Shown here piece after piece: positions 15,913 through 26,220 of a stretch of 64,000 nucleotides of DNA. A model generated the notes under the pieces. It saw nothing but the letters and a program-made list of their open reading frames with translations, was not told the DNA's origin and did no database searches. The stretch's first letter is position 1. Each line of letters starts with the position of its first letter. The stretch covers positions 11,882-75,881 of the forward strand of contig NZ_DOEH01000014.1 of assembly GCF_003533305.1 (NCBI RefSeq), given 5' to 3'. This DNA comes from Providencia sp. Its GTDB lineage: Bacteria; Pseudomonadota; Gammaproteobacteria; Enterobacterales; Enterobacteriaceae. Both the position numbers and the translations under genes were made by a program.

Positions 15913-18900
15913 TTATACTATTAGAAGTGGAGAAGAGACCGCCGATGACGCTATTGGTATATACGCTTTATTGCCCATTATAGTTTGACTATCGGTTTTA
16001 TCCATTGTGCTAAATAACTCCGGCTGATTTTCAATTTTGTTGAAAACGACGGGATGGTTATAGTCTAAGAATTCCATGTTTTCACTGATTATTGACGTAT
16101 AATTTTGAGAGAGTGTGATGGAGAATGGTTCAACTCTATCTTGTAAGTGTTCATCAATATAAATCTTTATTTTATTTATTTTTAGTGCAGGTGTACTGTC
16201 TATAGTACCAATAATGGATAGCTTATTGCCTTTTCGTGTGATCTGCCATTGTTCTAAAGGGTTCTGTTCTTGTTGTTTTCCTTGTTTATCTTCCACCGTA
16301 AGAGTGACCCAATAATTACAGATATTTTCAGGTAATTGTAATGCTGTGATATCAATAGTTTGATTAATGTGTACATCCGAAAGTAATGGAACATTTGATT
16401 CAGTATAGTAATCCTGAGGTACTATATTATTGTTTTCCAGTAAGTTCGTATGATTGATTGGTAAAAATATCTGCGTAGTTCGGACTTGGGTAAATTCACC
16501 TAACGGGTCGTGTAATGAAAAATATTGTTGATGTCGTTGCCCATTTTCAATCCAAGCAGCACAGATTGCACTATCTTCAGTGAGCCGGTGTAGGTTTATT
16601 TTTCCTGTTTTCAAATCAATTAAATCAGTGGCGGTAGCAGACCAAAATAACTGACTGCCACTCCAATAGTTATCGAGAACTAATTGTTCTAGAGATGAAT
16701 TGCTCTTCCATTTGCTAAAGAGGCGGTTTGCTAGGGAATTTGAATTCTTATAAGTATAAATTGATTCACCAATTTGTTTATTTTTATTAATTCTGGCAAT
16801 TTCGATTTTTACGAGTTCTCCTTTATCTGGAATATTTAAATTAATCGTTTCTATATATGGGATCGCTTGCAAACTTTCTGTCAGTAAACCTTGCTTTGTG
16901 GCGTATGTGACGGTCAAGGCATAGGGTGTATGGTGATGATATGGGCGGCCTTCGCCTGTTTTCAGGTTGTGATATTTAGCTGGTAGGTTGCCAATTGTGC
17001 GTAATGGTTGGATTGTGCTGTAAGGGTGAGGTTGATTATCAGGGGTTGTTATAATCAATGCTTGTATCCAATAAACAGGGACATCTCGTTGATGAGCGAG
17101 CTCATAATGCCGTGTATTAGGATAAAAGCTAGAAAAATTATCAAGAGTAAGGGTAACCCACTTTTGTTCTTTTTCTGACCAGTTTTGATAATAACCTTCT
17201 CCAGCAAAATTATTATCTTCAATATCGTGATCGATAATGTTGTTAGGCTGCCAACGTAGTTTTTTTCTTAAAAATTGTTGAATGCGCTGAGTAAAAAAAT
17301 CAGAGTGTGGAGTAAAGGCATTAAAATGGTCATATCCTTGATTCTGTAAGAAAGGATATAAAGCTGGCATGACCTCCTTGCTTTCCTTGCTGTGCGGCTC
17401 AGTATATCGATAGGTAATATAGGATTGAGTTTGCTGATCATAGCCAATATTTTGGCCATTTGTTTTACCATCAAATGGATAAAAAAATTCAGTGTTATCA
17501 GTGTTATCAGTGTTAATGGTATGGTTCAAACCAAACCCGTGCCCGTACAACTCATGCCACATTACATCTGAACGAGCAATACCAGCACCTTGATTCTTCC
17601 AAGCTAGGCCTAGTAAGTTAATGGTATTTGTCGGAGTCAGTGCATAGTAATTAAAGTCACTATCAAGGCCATTGACACCGATGCTCTGATGGCTTCGGTG
17701 AAAACCCCAAGAGATCTGTTCAGTGCTATTATTATAAAATCCATTAACCCTATCATAGGCTGGCATGAACAGGGCTGAATGATGAGTGATAGCAGGGTCA
17801 AGTGGCATCGTTTGCGAAATCGTTGGGTAACTATACAGCGTGAATTTAGTTGCTGGTAATTTTGCTGCGGCTTCTATGCCCCAACTGAGTGGGGAATAAG
17901 CGTAAACACCGTGACCTTGTTGGTATAGGCTATGGTGAGTAATACGAGAAGTCATTTCATTGCTGACACTGATTTTAGGTTTAAAAAAACCATTGTTATC
18001 AGTATAAGGCATAGTTATTGGTGTATCACCAGCTATTAGTTGAATGCGAATATCGGGTTGTACCCAGTGACCTTTCAATGGTGCAGTATAACTATGTTTA
18101 TGAACCTCTTTACTTTCCACTGAGGGTATATTTGGTATGGAAGGTAATTTCTGTGGCAGTTTGTCTGGACCTGTTAAGCGAATTCGGCCAAGTTCCATAT
18201 CATTTTTGTCGATTACAATAGCGGTTAAATTAGGTGCGCTTGCAGCGGATTGGCTAGTAATGTCTACCTTTAATAAGGCCCATCGGTTAGCTGTTAGTAT
18301 AAAATAAGGTGTATCAGGGCTTTGTAAATGAGTTTGAGCAAGTTGAATTGTTTGAATTTTCATATCATCAGGAACACTGTAATTTCGCTTTGCTGGTTCA
18401 TGATAAATTGGATCTGGAATGGTGAATACTCGTTTACCGGGGTAGCTTACAATTGGCGGGCGGTCAGATTGAATGTGAATTGACATTGGCGCAGATTCTT
18501 GACCATTTTCTGTTATCGCAACAAAGTCGAATTGATCATCACCAGAAAATGACTCATCACTTTTGGGTTGATATTGCCACTCTCCTGTTCGGTTATTGAG
18601 TGTAACAATACCAAATTTCGGCGCTTCGAGTAGCCGATATTCAATAATATCCTTATGCGATGGTAACTTATCGGTGACAGCGCCTACTGTGAGCTTATTT
18701 GTCTCTGCTCCTGTATTATTTGCTATGACAAATGGCAGGGTTTGATGCTGAATGCCAAAATTAAGATCTTCGATAGTCCTATTTAGGGGATCCTTGATGT
18801 ATAATTTTTGATCTTCCTCTTTCTTACCATGATGATAACTCACTACTAATGAACTACTTTGTGCATGTGACTGTAGATAATTTTGTAAGCGTTCGACAAA

Positions 18901-21009
18901 TTGCTCAGGGAGTGTTTCACGTAGGTGAGGTGACCTCAATTCTGTTTTGATAAATTGTACTTGTTCTGCTTCTTGGCCTTTTAATACCAGTGAAAAATGA
19001 GTAATTTCATTTAAGTTTTCAGGTTTTAGATGAATAATATGTTTGGTATATCCATGTTCTTTTATTGATTTGAACTTATGTTTTTTATAATATTCTGATT
19101 TTATTTGTACATAATTTATTGCTTTATTTTTTTTGAGTTGCAGTTGAAGGATAGATAAATTATCTCCTTGAATCGTGATGTTATTATCTTTAAATTTAGC
19201 TGAAATATGCGTGTTGAATAAAGGCTCAATTTCTTGATTAACTTTATTTTCTATTTCACTGACTAATGATTGCCATGAGTTGTGAGGCGAAAGTCTAATA
19301 TCATTTAATATAAATGGTTTCGAATGGCTATCTATTTGTAGAGATAATGAAAAATATTCGGCTTGAGTTACCATGTCTTCAGTTAGATGAAGAGAGCTAA
19401 TTGCAGGTGAGGGTAATGAAATAACTTTCTGATAGCTAACCTCAGAAATAGAAGGCTCAGTAATAATAGGAATGCGCTCTTTTTGATACGGTACTTCTGT
19501 TAAATGGTGGTGAAGTGCTTGGCTGGATAGTTGCTCTGTATTACCGTTAATATCCCACATAAGTTGGAATTTGGGAATGTCTCCGTTATTGGTAATGATT
19601 ATTTGAATAGGGTACTTTTTATTAGCCTGAAGGTTATTTAACTTGAGAGTATTTAATTGTTGGTTTTTATCAATAGATGCGTCTTGATGATTAACTTTAT
19701 ATGACTGTAGTAAACCGGGGCTGTATTTTTCTAATGCAAGTATTAGGAAACCATCACGTGGTGCAGTTATAGTCCCATCATAAACCCATTGAGTAGGTGT
19801 TTTACGTGGAGATAATAAAAGGTGAGCGTTATTTTGTAATGAGTTTGCAGGAATAACCGTTTTAAAAACAGGTGTTGTTGTGTTAGTCAGTGGGTTTAAT
19901 TCATTAATTGTTAAGTGTAATCCATGTTTACTGTGAGCGGCAGTTGGGCTAGTGGCTTGTTCTTGCTCATATTGCGTTGGTTGAATTTCTTGGATAAGCT
20001 CCTGTATAGCTTTGCTAGATGATATATCGTCATTATGATGAATCAAAACACCTCCACCCGTGAGCGCCATATAATGACGCGCGAGCTTAACTTGTTTGTC
20101 ATTTGCATTTGAAGGTAGGATGACAATTTCATAGTGTCGATACCACTGTCCGCTAGGTAGCAATGGGTCAGCCATTTGATTAGCGGCTCTAGAGTCACCT
20201 TCTAGCCAATCATGTGGTGAATTAAAGCTGTCGACAAAAAGTCCATGTTTAGATTTGAATTGAAATCCTGAAAGCTCGTCAATACTGACAGCACTGAGTA
20301 GATGAATTTTTTGGTTTCCACCGGGTATACGCTGTTTATCTGCTAACCAACTGAGTAGGTGAAAAGCGGTATTACCTGTTTCTGATCTTGTTGGGTCCTC
20401 TTTAATTAAAGCGTTGATGAGTGTGGAGTTATGACGGAGTACGGCGATACGACCCCTTCCTTTTTTGTAGTAACCAAGCTGCAAGTTATTCTGTTTCACT
20501 TCATTAGTAATGATTTCTTGTACCTTGGTATTATGTGAATGCCGAGTAGGAGGGTGAATTAAGTTCTCAGGAATATACTCATAACCATTCTTCGTATCCC
20601 AATAAAAGCGAAATTGAGGTACTGAGCCATCGGTAATTGTTGTAAATTTAATGGGATACTGTTCACTGGCATTAAGATTATTAAAACAGAGGCCATTAGT
20701 GATTTCCTCTGTGCTTAATTTTATTTTTTTATGATTGATCTCAATAGATAAATCACTGCTGTGTTTATCAACCATAAAGGAATACTTTCCATTCTTCGGA
20801 ATGGTAATTATACCTTCATATACCCATTTACTTTGTGTTGTTCTTGTTTTTAATAATGCGGCATTATCGGTTAGGTCAGAAACAGCGATGACTTGTCTAA
20901 TAACGGGAGTCTTTTGGTCAAGGCTTGTCATATCATAAACTTGAACCTGTAAACCAAATTTTTGTTCTTTATTCCATTGAACAGATGAGGGGGAGCTTGG
21001 GTTATCCAT
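15913..21009 (-). CDS. Giant M66-like putative metalloprotease with duplicated PA14-like domains
   Basis: A 1698-residue protein. Residues about 18-150 and 360-500 are a repeated beta-rich module resembling PA14 domains (WVYEGIITIPKNGKYSF against WVYDGTITAPRDGFLIL; both end in a YPI...F-WD segment). Residues 790-880 look like a cadherin/VCBS-type domain (YRLLEAPKFGIVTLN, YQPKSDESFSGDDQFDF). The catalytic region resembles M66 (StcE/TagA/dictomallein) metalloproteases, with SDVMW then HELYGHGFGLNH at 1152-1163. This fits the metzincin-like HxxGxxH part, but has one residue more than HExxH between the first two histidines. There is no signal peptide: a stop codon lies two codons before the ATG, and AGG precedes it. 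M66 relatives cleave mucins. The gene holds glpX's place after glpK, with its own promoter region. Substrate and export route are unknown; activity is uncertain. Confidence 0.7.
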   Translation of the reverse strand: MDNPSSPSSVQWNKEQKFGLQVQVYDMTSLDQKTPVIRQVIAVSDLTDNAALLKTRTTQSKWVYEGIITIPKNGKYSFMVDKHSSDLSIEINHKKIKLSTEEITNGLCFNNLNASEQYPIKFTTITDGSVPQFRFYWDTKNGYEYIPENLIHPPTRHSHNTKVQEIITNEVKQNNLQLGYYKKGRGRIAVLRHNSTLINALIKEDPTRSETGNTAFHLLSWLADKQRIPGGNQKIHLLSAVSIDELSGFQFKSKHGLFVDSFNSPHDWLEGDSRAANQMADPLLPSGQWYRHYEIVILPSNANDKQVKLARHYMALTGGGVLIHHNDDISSSKAIQELIQEIQPTQYEQEQATSPTAAHSKHGLHLTINELNPLTNTTTPVFKTVIPANSLQNNAHLLLSPRKTPTQWVYDGTITAPRDGFLILALEKYSPGLLQSYKVNHQDASIDKNQQLNTLKLNNLQANKKYPIQIIITNNGDIPKFQLMWDINGNTEQLSSQALHHHLTEVPYQKERIPIITEPSISEVSYQKVISLPSPAISSLHLTEDMVTQAEYFSLSLQIDSHSKPFILNDIRLSPHNSWQSLVSEIENKVNQEIEPLFNTHISAKFKDNNITIQGDNLSILQLQLKKNKAINYVQIKSEYYKKHKFKSIKEHGYTKHIIHLKPENLNEITHFSLVLKGQEAEQVQFIKTELRSPHLRETLPEQFVERLQNYLQSHAQSSSLVVSYHHGKKEEDQKLYIKDPLNRTIEDLNFGIQHQTLPFVIANNTGAETNKLTVGAVTDKLPSHKDIIEYRLLEAPKFGIVTLNNRTGEWQYQPKSDESFSGDDQFDFVAITENGQESAPMSIHIQSDRPPIVSYPGKRVFTIPDPIYHEPAKRNYSVPDDMKIQTIQLAQTHLQSPDTPYFILTANRWALLKVDITSQSAASAPNLTAIVIDKNDMELGRIRLTGPDKLPQKLPSIPNIPSVESKEVHKHSYTAPLKGHWVQPDIRIQLIAGDTPITMPYTDNNGFFKPKISVSNEMTSRITHHSLYQQGHGVYAYSPLSWGIEAAAKLPATKFTLYSYPTISQTMPLDPAITHHSALFMPAYDRVNGFYNNSTEQISWGFHRSHQSIGVNGLDSDFNYYALTPTNTINLLGLAWKNQGAGIARSDVMWHELYGHGFGLNHTINTDNTDNTEFFYPFDGKTNGQNIGYDQQTQSYITYRYTEPHSKESKEVMPALYPFLQNQGYDHFNAFTPHSDFFTQRIQQFLRKKLRWQPNNIIDHDIEDNNFAGEGYYQNWSEKEQKWVTLTLDNFSSFYPNTRHYELAHQRDVPVYWIQALIITTPDNQPHPYSTIQPLRTIGNLPAKYHNLKTGEGRPYHHHTPYALTVTYATKQGLLTESLQAIPYIETINLNIPDKGELVKIEIARINKNKQIGESIYTYKNSNSLANRLFSKWKSNSSLEQLVLDNYWSGSQLFWSATATDLIDLKTGKINLHRLTEDSAICAAWIENGQRHQQYFSLHDPLGEFTQVRTTQIFLPINHTNLLENNNIVPQDYYTESNVPLLSDVHINQTIDITALQLPENICNYWVTLTVEDKQGKQQEQNPLEQWQITRKGNKLSIIGTIDSTPALKINKIKIYIDEHLQDRVEPFSITLSQNYTSIISENMEFLDYNHPVVFNKIENQPELFSTMDKTDSQTIMGNKAYIPIASSAVSSPLLIV
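17487..17514. repeat. Three tandem 9-bp repeats inside the M66-like gene
   Basis: ATCAGTGTT occurs three times in succession, encoding the acidic INTDNTDNTE run about 10 codons after the zinc motif. The unit keeps the frame. Confidence 0.8.
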
Positions 21010-21191
21010 AACCTATTTCTCTTTGTGTTTATTAATATGAGTGACATGAGATAGAACTATATGGATATTTTAATTACTTATAATGAAACGTCTAATTTAT
21101 TATTATACTAATAGCTATGATTACATTTATTAAATAATTAGTTGTCAGGTGATTTACTAGGAGAAACAATTAATCCTATCGTGAATAATAA

Positions 21192-21216
21192 AAGGCCATA
21201 TAAATTATATGACCTT
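21192..21216 (-). terminator. glpFK operon terminator
   Basis: Arms AAGGTCATATAA/TTATATGGCCTT (one G-U pair), followed on the minus strand by TTTATTATT. Confidence 0.75.
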
Positions 21217-21239
21217 AGAGTGATTAGCTTAAAATATAT

Positions 21240-22769
<1,530 letters not shown>

Positions 22770-22790
22770 TTAAACCTGTTCCCGTAATAA

Positions 22791-23633
22791 TTATACGTTT
22801 TTAGTTAATGGTTTTTTTTCTTCAATCTCTGATTCACAAACCATGCAAGGTAAGTGACGGCCAATTAATTTGCGGTATCCAAATGCGCCTAACAGTCCAC
22901 CAACAATTGGAGCGGTCAGCGGTATCAGGAAGTAAGGAATTTCTCGTCCACCAGTTAGTGCAATATCACCCCATCCTGCAAGGTAAGCGACAACTTTAGG
23001 GCCAAAGTCACGAGCAGGGTTAAGTGCGAATCCGGTTAGTGGGCCAAATGAACCGCCAATAACAGCGATTAAAATACCAATTAATAAAGGTGCTAATGGG
23101 CCACGAGGAACACCATTACCATCATCGGTCAGACCTAAAATCAGACAAACTAAAATAGCAGCAATGACAACCTCAATGAAGAATGCGTGGAGCTCACTAA
23201 TTTGTGCTGCTGGATAGGTTGAGAATACCCCTGCTGTAAACAAGCTTTCTTGTGTACCACGAATAATATGGTGTACCTGATCATAATCAAAGAACACAGG
23301 TGAGTACATCGCATAAACCAGTGCCGCGGCGCAGAAACCACCTAGCATTTGTGCAATAATGTAAGGAATAACCTTGCGTTTATCAAAGCAGGCAAATAGC
23401 CATAAAGCAAGGGTGACAGCCGGGTTTAAATGAGCACCGGAAGTCGCGGCGGTAAGGTAAACGGCTAGGGCAACTCCAAAGCCCCAAATAACACTAATTT
23501 CCCAGAGGCCGAGCTGCGCCCCTGCAATTCTAACTGCGGCAACGCAGCCTAATCCGAAAAATACTAGCAGTGCAGTACCTAAGAATTCCGAAATGCACTG
23601 ACCTGTGAGGGTAGTCGTGGTCATTTGGCTCAT
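22791..23633 (-). CDS. glpF: Glycerol uptake facilitator (aquaglyceroporin)
   Basis: A 280-residue membrane channel (E. coli 281 aa) with six transmembrane segments and both half-helix NPA-type motifs, SGAHLNPAVT and GFALNPARDFGP. The aspartate after the second motif marks a glyceroporin rather than a water channel. It lets glycerol, dihydroxyacetone and urea diffuse across the inner membrane. I start at 23633 (AGGA 8 bases upstream; sequence begins MSQMT, like E. coli MSQT) rather than at the in-frame ATG at 23717, whose extra 28 residues are not homologous. A CRP-like site lies about 140 bases upstream. Confidence 0.96.
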   Translation of the reverse strand: MSQMTTTTLTGQCISEFLGTALLVFFGLGCVAAVRIAGAQLGLWEISVIWGFGVALAVYLTAATSGAHLNPAVTLALWLFACFDKRKVIPYIIAQMLGGFCAAALVYAMYSPVFFDYDQVHHIIRGTQESLFTAGVFSTYPAAQISELHAFFIEVVIAAILVCLILGLTDDGNGVPRGPLAPLLIGILIAVIGGSFGPLTGFALNPARDFGPKVVAYLAGWGDIALTGGREIPYFLIPLTAPIVGGLLGAFGYRKLIGRHLPCMVCESEIEEKKPLTKNV

Positions 23634-23769
23634 ATGTTCTATCCTACGAAAATTGAAAATGAAATTAAAATTATTGTAATGTTTTTCTGAGTTAAGATTT
23701 TCTAATTGAAAACCCATACTGTAAATTTATCGTTAATGAACATAAACGAGAAATATCGAAATTGAAAAA

Positions 23770-23785
23770 TGTGTGTTACATCACT
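23770..23785 (-). promoter_or_regulatory. Candidate CRP site upstream of glpF
   Basis: TGTGTGTTACATCACT differs from the symmetric CRP consensus at one base in each half-site. E. coli glpFK is CRP-activated and GlpR-repressed; I could not place GlpR operators convincingly. Confidence 0.5.
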
Positions 23786-23948
23786 AAAGCGAAAGAAAAC
23801 AACCATAAATAGTGATGCAATCGACCTTTGCAATGTGATCCGACCAGTGTTTTTAAATCACTAATCTATAGAATCAGACGTAAGGAACTGGACACAGGGG
23901 ATCATGCTACTTACAATCTGTTAAAAGCTTATATGGGAGATTAAAAAC

Positions 23949-24188
23949 ATGTCATTTGAAGTATTTGAAAAACTAGAGTCAAAAGTTCAACAAGCGATCG
24001 ACACCATCACACTATTGCAGATGGAAATCGATGAATTGAAAAGTAAAAATGGTTCATTGAACCAAGAATTAGAGAATGCAAAATCAGGTACTGAGTTACT
24101 GGTGCGTGAAAATGAGCAGTACAAACAAGAACAACAAGTGTGGCAAGAACGCCTGCGCACTTTGTTAGGTAAGATGGAAGAAGTTTAA
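23949..24188 (+). CDS. zapB: Cell division factor ZapB
   Basis: A 79-residue, almost wholly coiled-coil protein (E. coli 81 aa). [29 protein letters not shown] and the C-terminal [15 protein letters not shown] match E. coli ZapB closely, and heptad leucines run the length. ZapB joins ZapA at the mid-cell ring and stabilises the Z ring, linking it to MatP and the terminus. It is divergent from glpF and followed directly by an ERIC element that overlaps its 3' untranslated region. An AGA-rich weak binding site (GGGAGATT) precedes the ATG. Confidence 0.95.
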   Translation: MSFEVFEKLESKVQQAIDTITLLQMEIDELKSKNGSLNQELENAKSGTELLVRENEQYKQEQQVWQERLRTLLGKMEEV

Positions 24189-24190
24189 TT

Positions 24191-24306
24191 TACTCGTCAT
24201 ACTTTGATTTACAGGAGTGTTGGCTGCGTTCAGCAACCTGAGTTACAGACTTTTGTCTGTTCCGCTCGCTATCTTTGTTTACCGGCTGCTTGTATTTTGA
24301 ATTGTA
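24191..24306. repeat. ERIC (IRU) element after zapB
   Basis: Begins TACTCGTCATACTTTGATTT two bases after the zapB stop, contains GTTGGCTGCGTTCAGCAAC and a CAGACTTTTGTCTG central palindrome, and ends TTTTGAATTGTAAA. More diverged than the copy at 6074. Confidence 0.8.
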
Positions 24307-24307
24307 A

Positions 24308-24345
24308 AAATAAGGGCAGATAGTGAATTCTATCTGCCCTTATTT
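24308..24345. terminator. rraA terminator, probably bidirectional
   Basis: A perfect 16-bp stem (AAATAAGGGCAGATAG and its complement) with loop TGAATT between convergent zapB and rraA; the AAATAA/TTATTT ends give T-rich tails both ways. Confidence 0.88.
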
Positions 24346-24373
24346 ATTGAATTTATTGAGGGGACTATGCGTA

Positions 24374-24898
24374 TTATGCGTTGATAGGATCTTCGAATTC
24401 GTCAATTTCACTGTTGGGAGCAGTAAGTGGCTCTTCGGATAAAATCATACCGGTGTTATCTGCGTACAGATAATCGCCAGAGAAGAAAGTCACACTACCA
24501 AAATTGACACGAATATCACTTTCGCCGACGCCTTCGTCAGGGCAGCCAGCAGGGACAGCAGCAACAGCTTGGATACCAAGGTCTAGTTCCATCAATGCAT
24601 CGACTTGACGCACTGCACCGTAGACGACAATACCTTCCCAGTTATTATTAAACGCTAGTTCTGCAAGTTCAGCATCAATCAGTGCCTTACGGACTGATCC
24701 GCCACCATCAACCAGTAATATGCGACCATTACCGTCTTCTTCCAGCAAATCATACAGAATGCCATTATCTTCAAAGCATTTAACTGTAATAATTTGACCG
24801 CCAAATGAAGTACGTCCACCAAAGTTGGAAAAAAGAGGTTCTACCACGTTAACGCTTTCTTGGTAGATGTCGCAGAGTTCGGAAGTATCATATTTCAT
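24374..24898 (-). CDS. rraA: Ribonuclease E inhibitor RraA
   Basis: A 174-residue protein nearly identical to E. coli RraA (161 aa) through [15 protein letters not shown]. It forms a ring-shaped trimer that binds the RNase E C-terminal scaffold and slows mRNA decay; despite its MenG-like fold it is not a methyltransferase. Conserved blocks are [53 protein letters not shown] and [10 protein letters not shown]. The oddity is an acidic C-terminal extension of about 13 residues ([12 protein letters not shown]) absent from E. coli. It follows menA with a 145-base gap containing a GC-rich hairpin (24966-24989). Confidence 0.95.
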   Translation of the reverse strand: MKYDTSELCDIYQESVNVVEPLFSNFGGRTSFGGQIITVKCFEDNGILYDLLEEDGNGRILLVDGGGSVRKALIDAELAELAFNNNWEGIVVYGAVRQVDALMELDLGIQAVAAVPAGCPDEGVGESDIRVNFGSVTFFSGDYLYADNTGMILSEEPLTAPNSEIDEFEDPINA

Positions 24899-25043
24899 AG
24901 GATTCAGATCTTTTTTTGCTGCAAGAGAAATTAAGTATATCCCTTTTTAATAGTGATTGGCAAAGTTCCCCACCCTAAACAGGTGGGAAAGTCAAAAAAA
25001 CAGCAAATAATTGTACAACTTGCTCATCGCTATCTGTGAATCA

Positions 25044-25967
25044 CTATTTACTCATTACAACGCCAATAGAAAAAAGCACATTGGTCAATAATGCTGCTTT
25101 GACCATATTGACTAACATTGGACGCATACCTTCAGGCGTTGGGTCCATCAGGACTCGGCGTATATGATTCATCAGCATTGGAACGGCAAGTAAAAACAGC
25201 CAGCCACTCCAACCTTGCAAATATAATAAATTGAAGAAGGCTAAGCATAGAATGGCCGCAAGGATAATGATGGTATGATAAATTCTTGCGCCTTGAGGAC
25301 CCAAGCGAACCGCTAATGTGTTCTTTCCTGCTTTGATATCATTTTCGATATCGCGCATATTATTAATATTCAAAACAGCGACAGAAAGTAGTCCACAAGC
25401 AGTAGCAGGTAAAATAGTAATCACATTGAAGCTATTAGCTTGCAGATAAAAAGTGCCGATAACACTCAGCCAGCCAAAGAAAACCAAGACTGAGATGTCT
25501 CCAAGACCTAGATAACCATAAGGTTTTTTACCTACGGTATAGGTAATTGCTGCCAGGATAGCGATGAGACCGAGCGTTAAAAAGCCAATAGCATCTTCAG
25601 GTTTTTCACAAGCGACAAAAATCAATAATAAGCCAGAGATACAAGCGGCAATAATATTAATTTTTAGCGCTTTTTTCATATCTGCTTGGGTAATTACCCC
25701 TTTTTGCATACCCCGTAGAGGACCGATGCGTTCGGCCGTATCGGAACCTTTAATGGCATCCCCATAATCGTTTGCAAGGTTAGATAAAATTTGAAGCAAA
25801 CCAGCAGTAATAATCGATAGAAGGGCGACTGGCCATTTGAAGTTGCCAGTTAAATAGGTCAGTGCAGAGCCAGTAATGATAGCAATAACCCCGAGAGGAA
25901 GGGTCTTGGGACGCAAGCTTTCTAGCCAGGCCTGTTTACGGCTAATAGGAATTGGTGATGAGCTCAT
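25044..25967 (-). CDS. menA: 1,4-dihydroxy-2-naphthoate polyprenyltransferase
   Basis: A 307-residue UbiA-superfamily membrane enzyme (E. coli MenA 308 aa). The first Asp-rich motif is visible as NLANDYGDAIKGSD near residues 64-77, followed by GPLRGMQKG, and the second as NNMRDIENDIKAGKNT near 200-215. About eight hydrophobic helices follow the UbiA pattern. It attaches the polyprenyl chain to 1,4-dihydroxy-2-naphthoate to give demethylmenaquinone for anaerobic respiration. It precedes rraA on the same strand, as in E. coli. A shortened ERIC lies between it and hslU. Confidence 0.95.
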   Translation of the reverse strand: MSSSPIPISRKQAWLESLRPKTLPLGVIAIITGSALTYLTGNFKWPVALLSIITAGLLQILSNLANDYGDAIKGSDTAERIGPLRGMQKGVITQADMKKALKINIIAACISGLLLIFVACEKPEDAIGFLTLGLIAILAAITYTVGKKPYGYLGLGDISVLVFFGWLSVIGTFYLQANSFNVITILPATACGLLSVAVLNINNMRDIENDIKAGKNTLAVRLGPQGARIYHTIIILAAILCLAFFNLLYLQGWSGWLFLLAVPMLMNHIRRVLMDPTPEGMRPMLVNMVKAALLTNVLFSIGVVMSK

Positions 25968-25985
25968 TTAATCATTTCACAGGTT

Positions 25986-26066
25986 TATGCCCTTCATCGC
26001 TCAAGTTACAGCTTTGTTGGCTGCGTTTAATTTGCAGTCTAGCGATAACTTAAATTATTCAGGGTA
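25986..26066. repeat. Shortened ERIC element between hslU and menA
   Basis: Left part TATGCCCTTCATCGCTCAAG with TTGTTGGCTGCGTTTAA, right part GATAACTTAAATTATTCAGGGTA; the central segment is deleted. Confidence 0.75.
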
Positions 26067-26147
26067 ATGTTCTTAATAATTTTAATAACCCATCATCTGA
26101 GAAATACATCGGTGTTTTTCGTGTGATGGATTGAATATAGAGTGTCA

Positions 26148-26174
26148 AAAGTGCAGCAATTATTGCTGCACTTT
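26148..26174 (-). terminator. hslVU terminator
   Basis: Perfect 12-bp stem AAAGTGCAGCAA/TTGCTGCACTTT with a three-base loop; the minus strand continues TTTTGAC. Confidence 0.75.
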
Positions 26175-26220
26175 ATATGACGTCTATTAAGGATACATGA
26201 AAACCGGATAATTAATAAGA

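Noticed and set aside
23725..23760. GlpR operators upstream of glpF
   Set aside because: A partial match around AAACGAGAAATAT fits only one half of the GlpR consensus.
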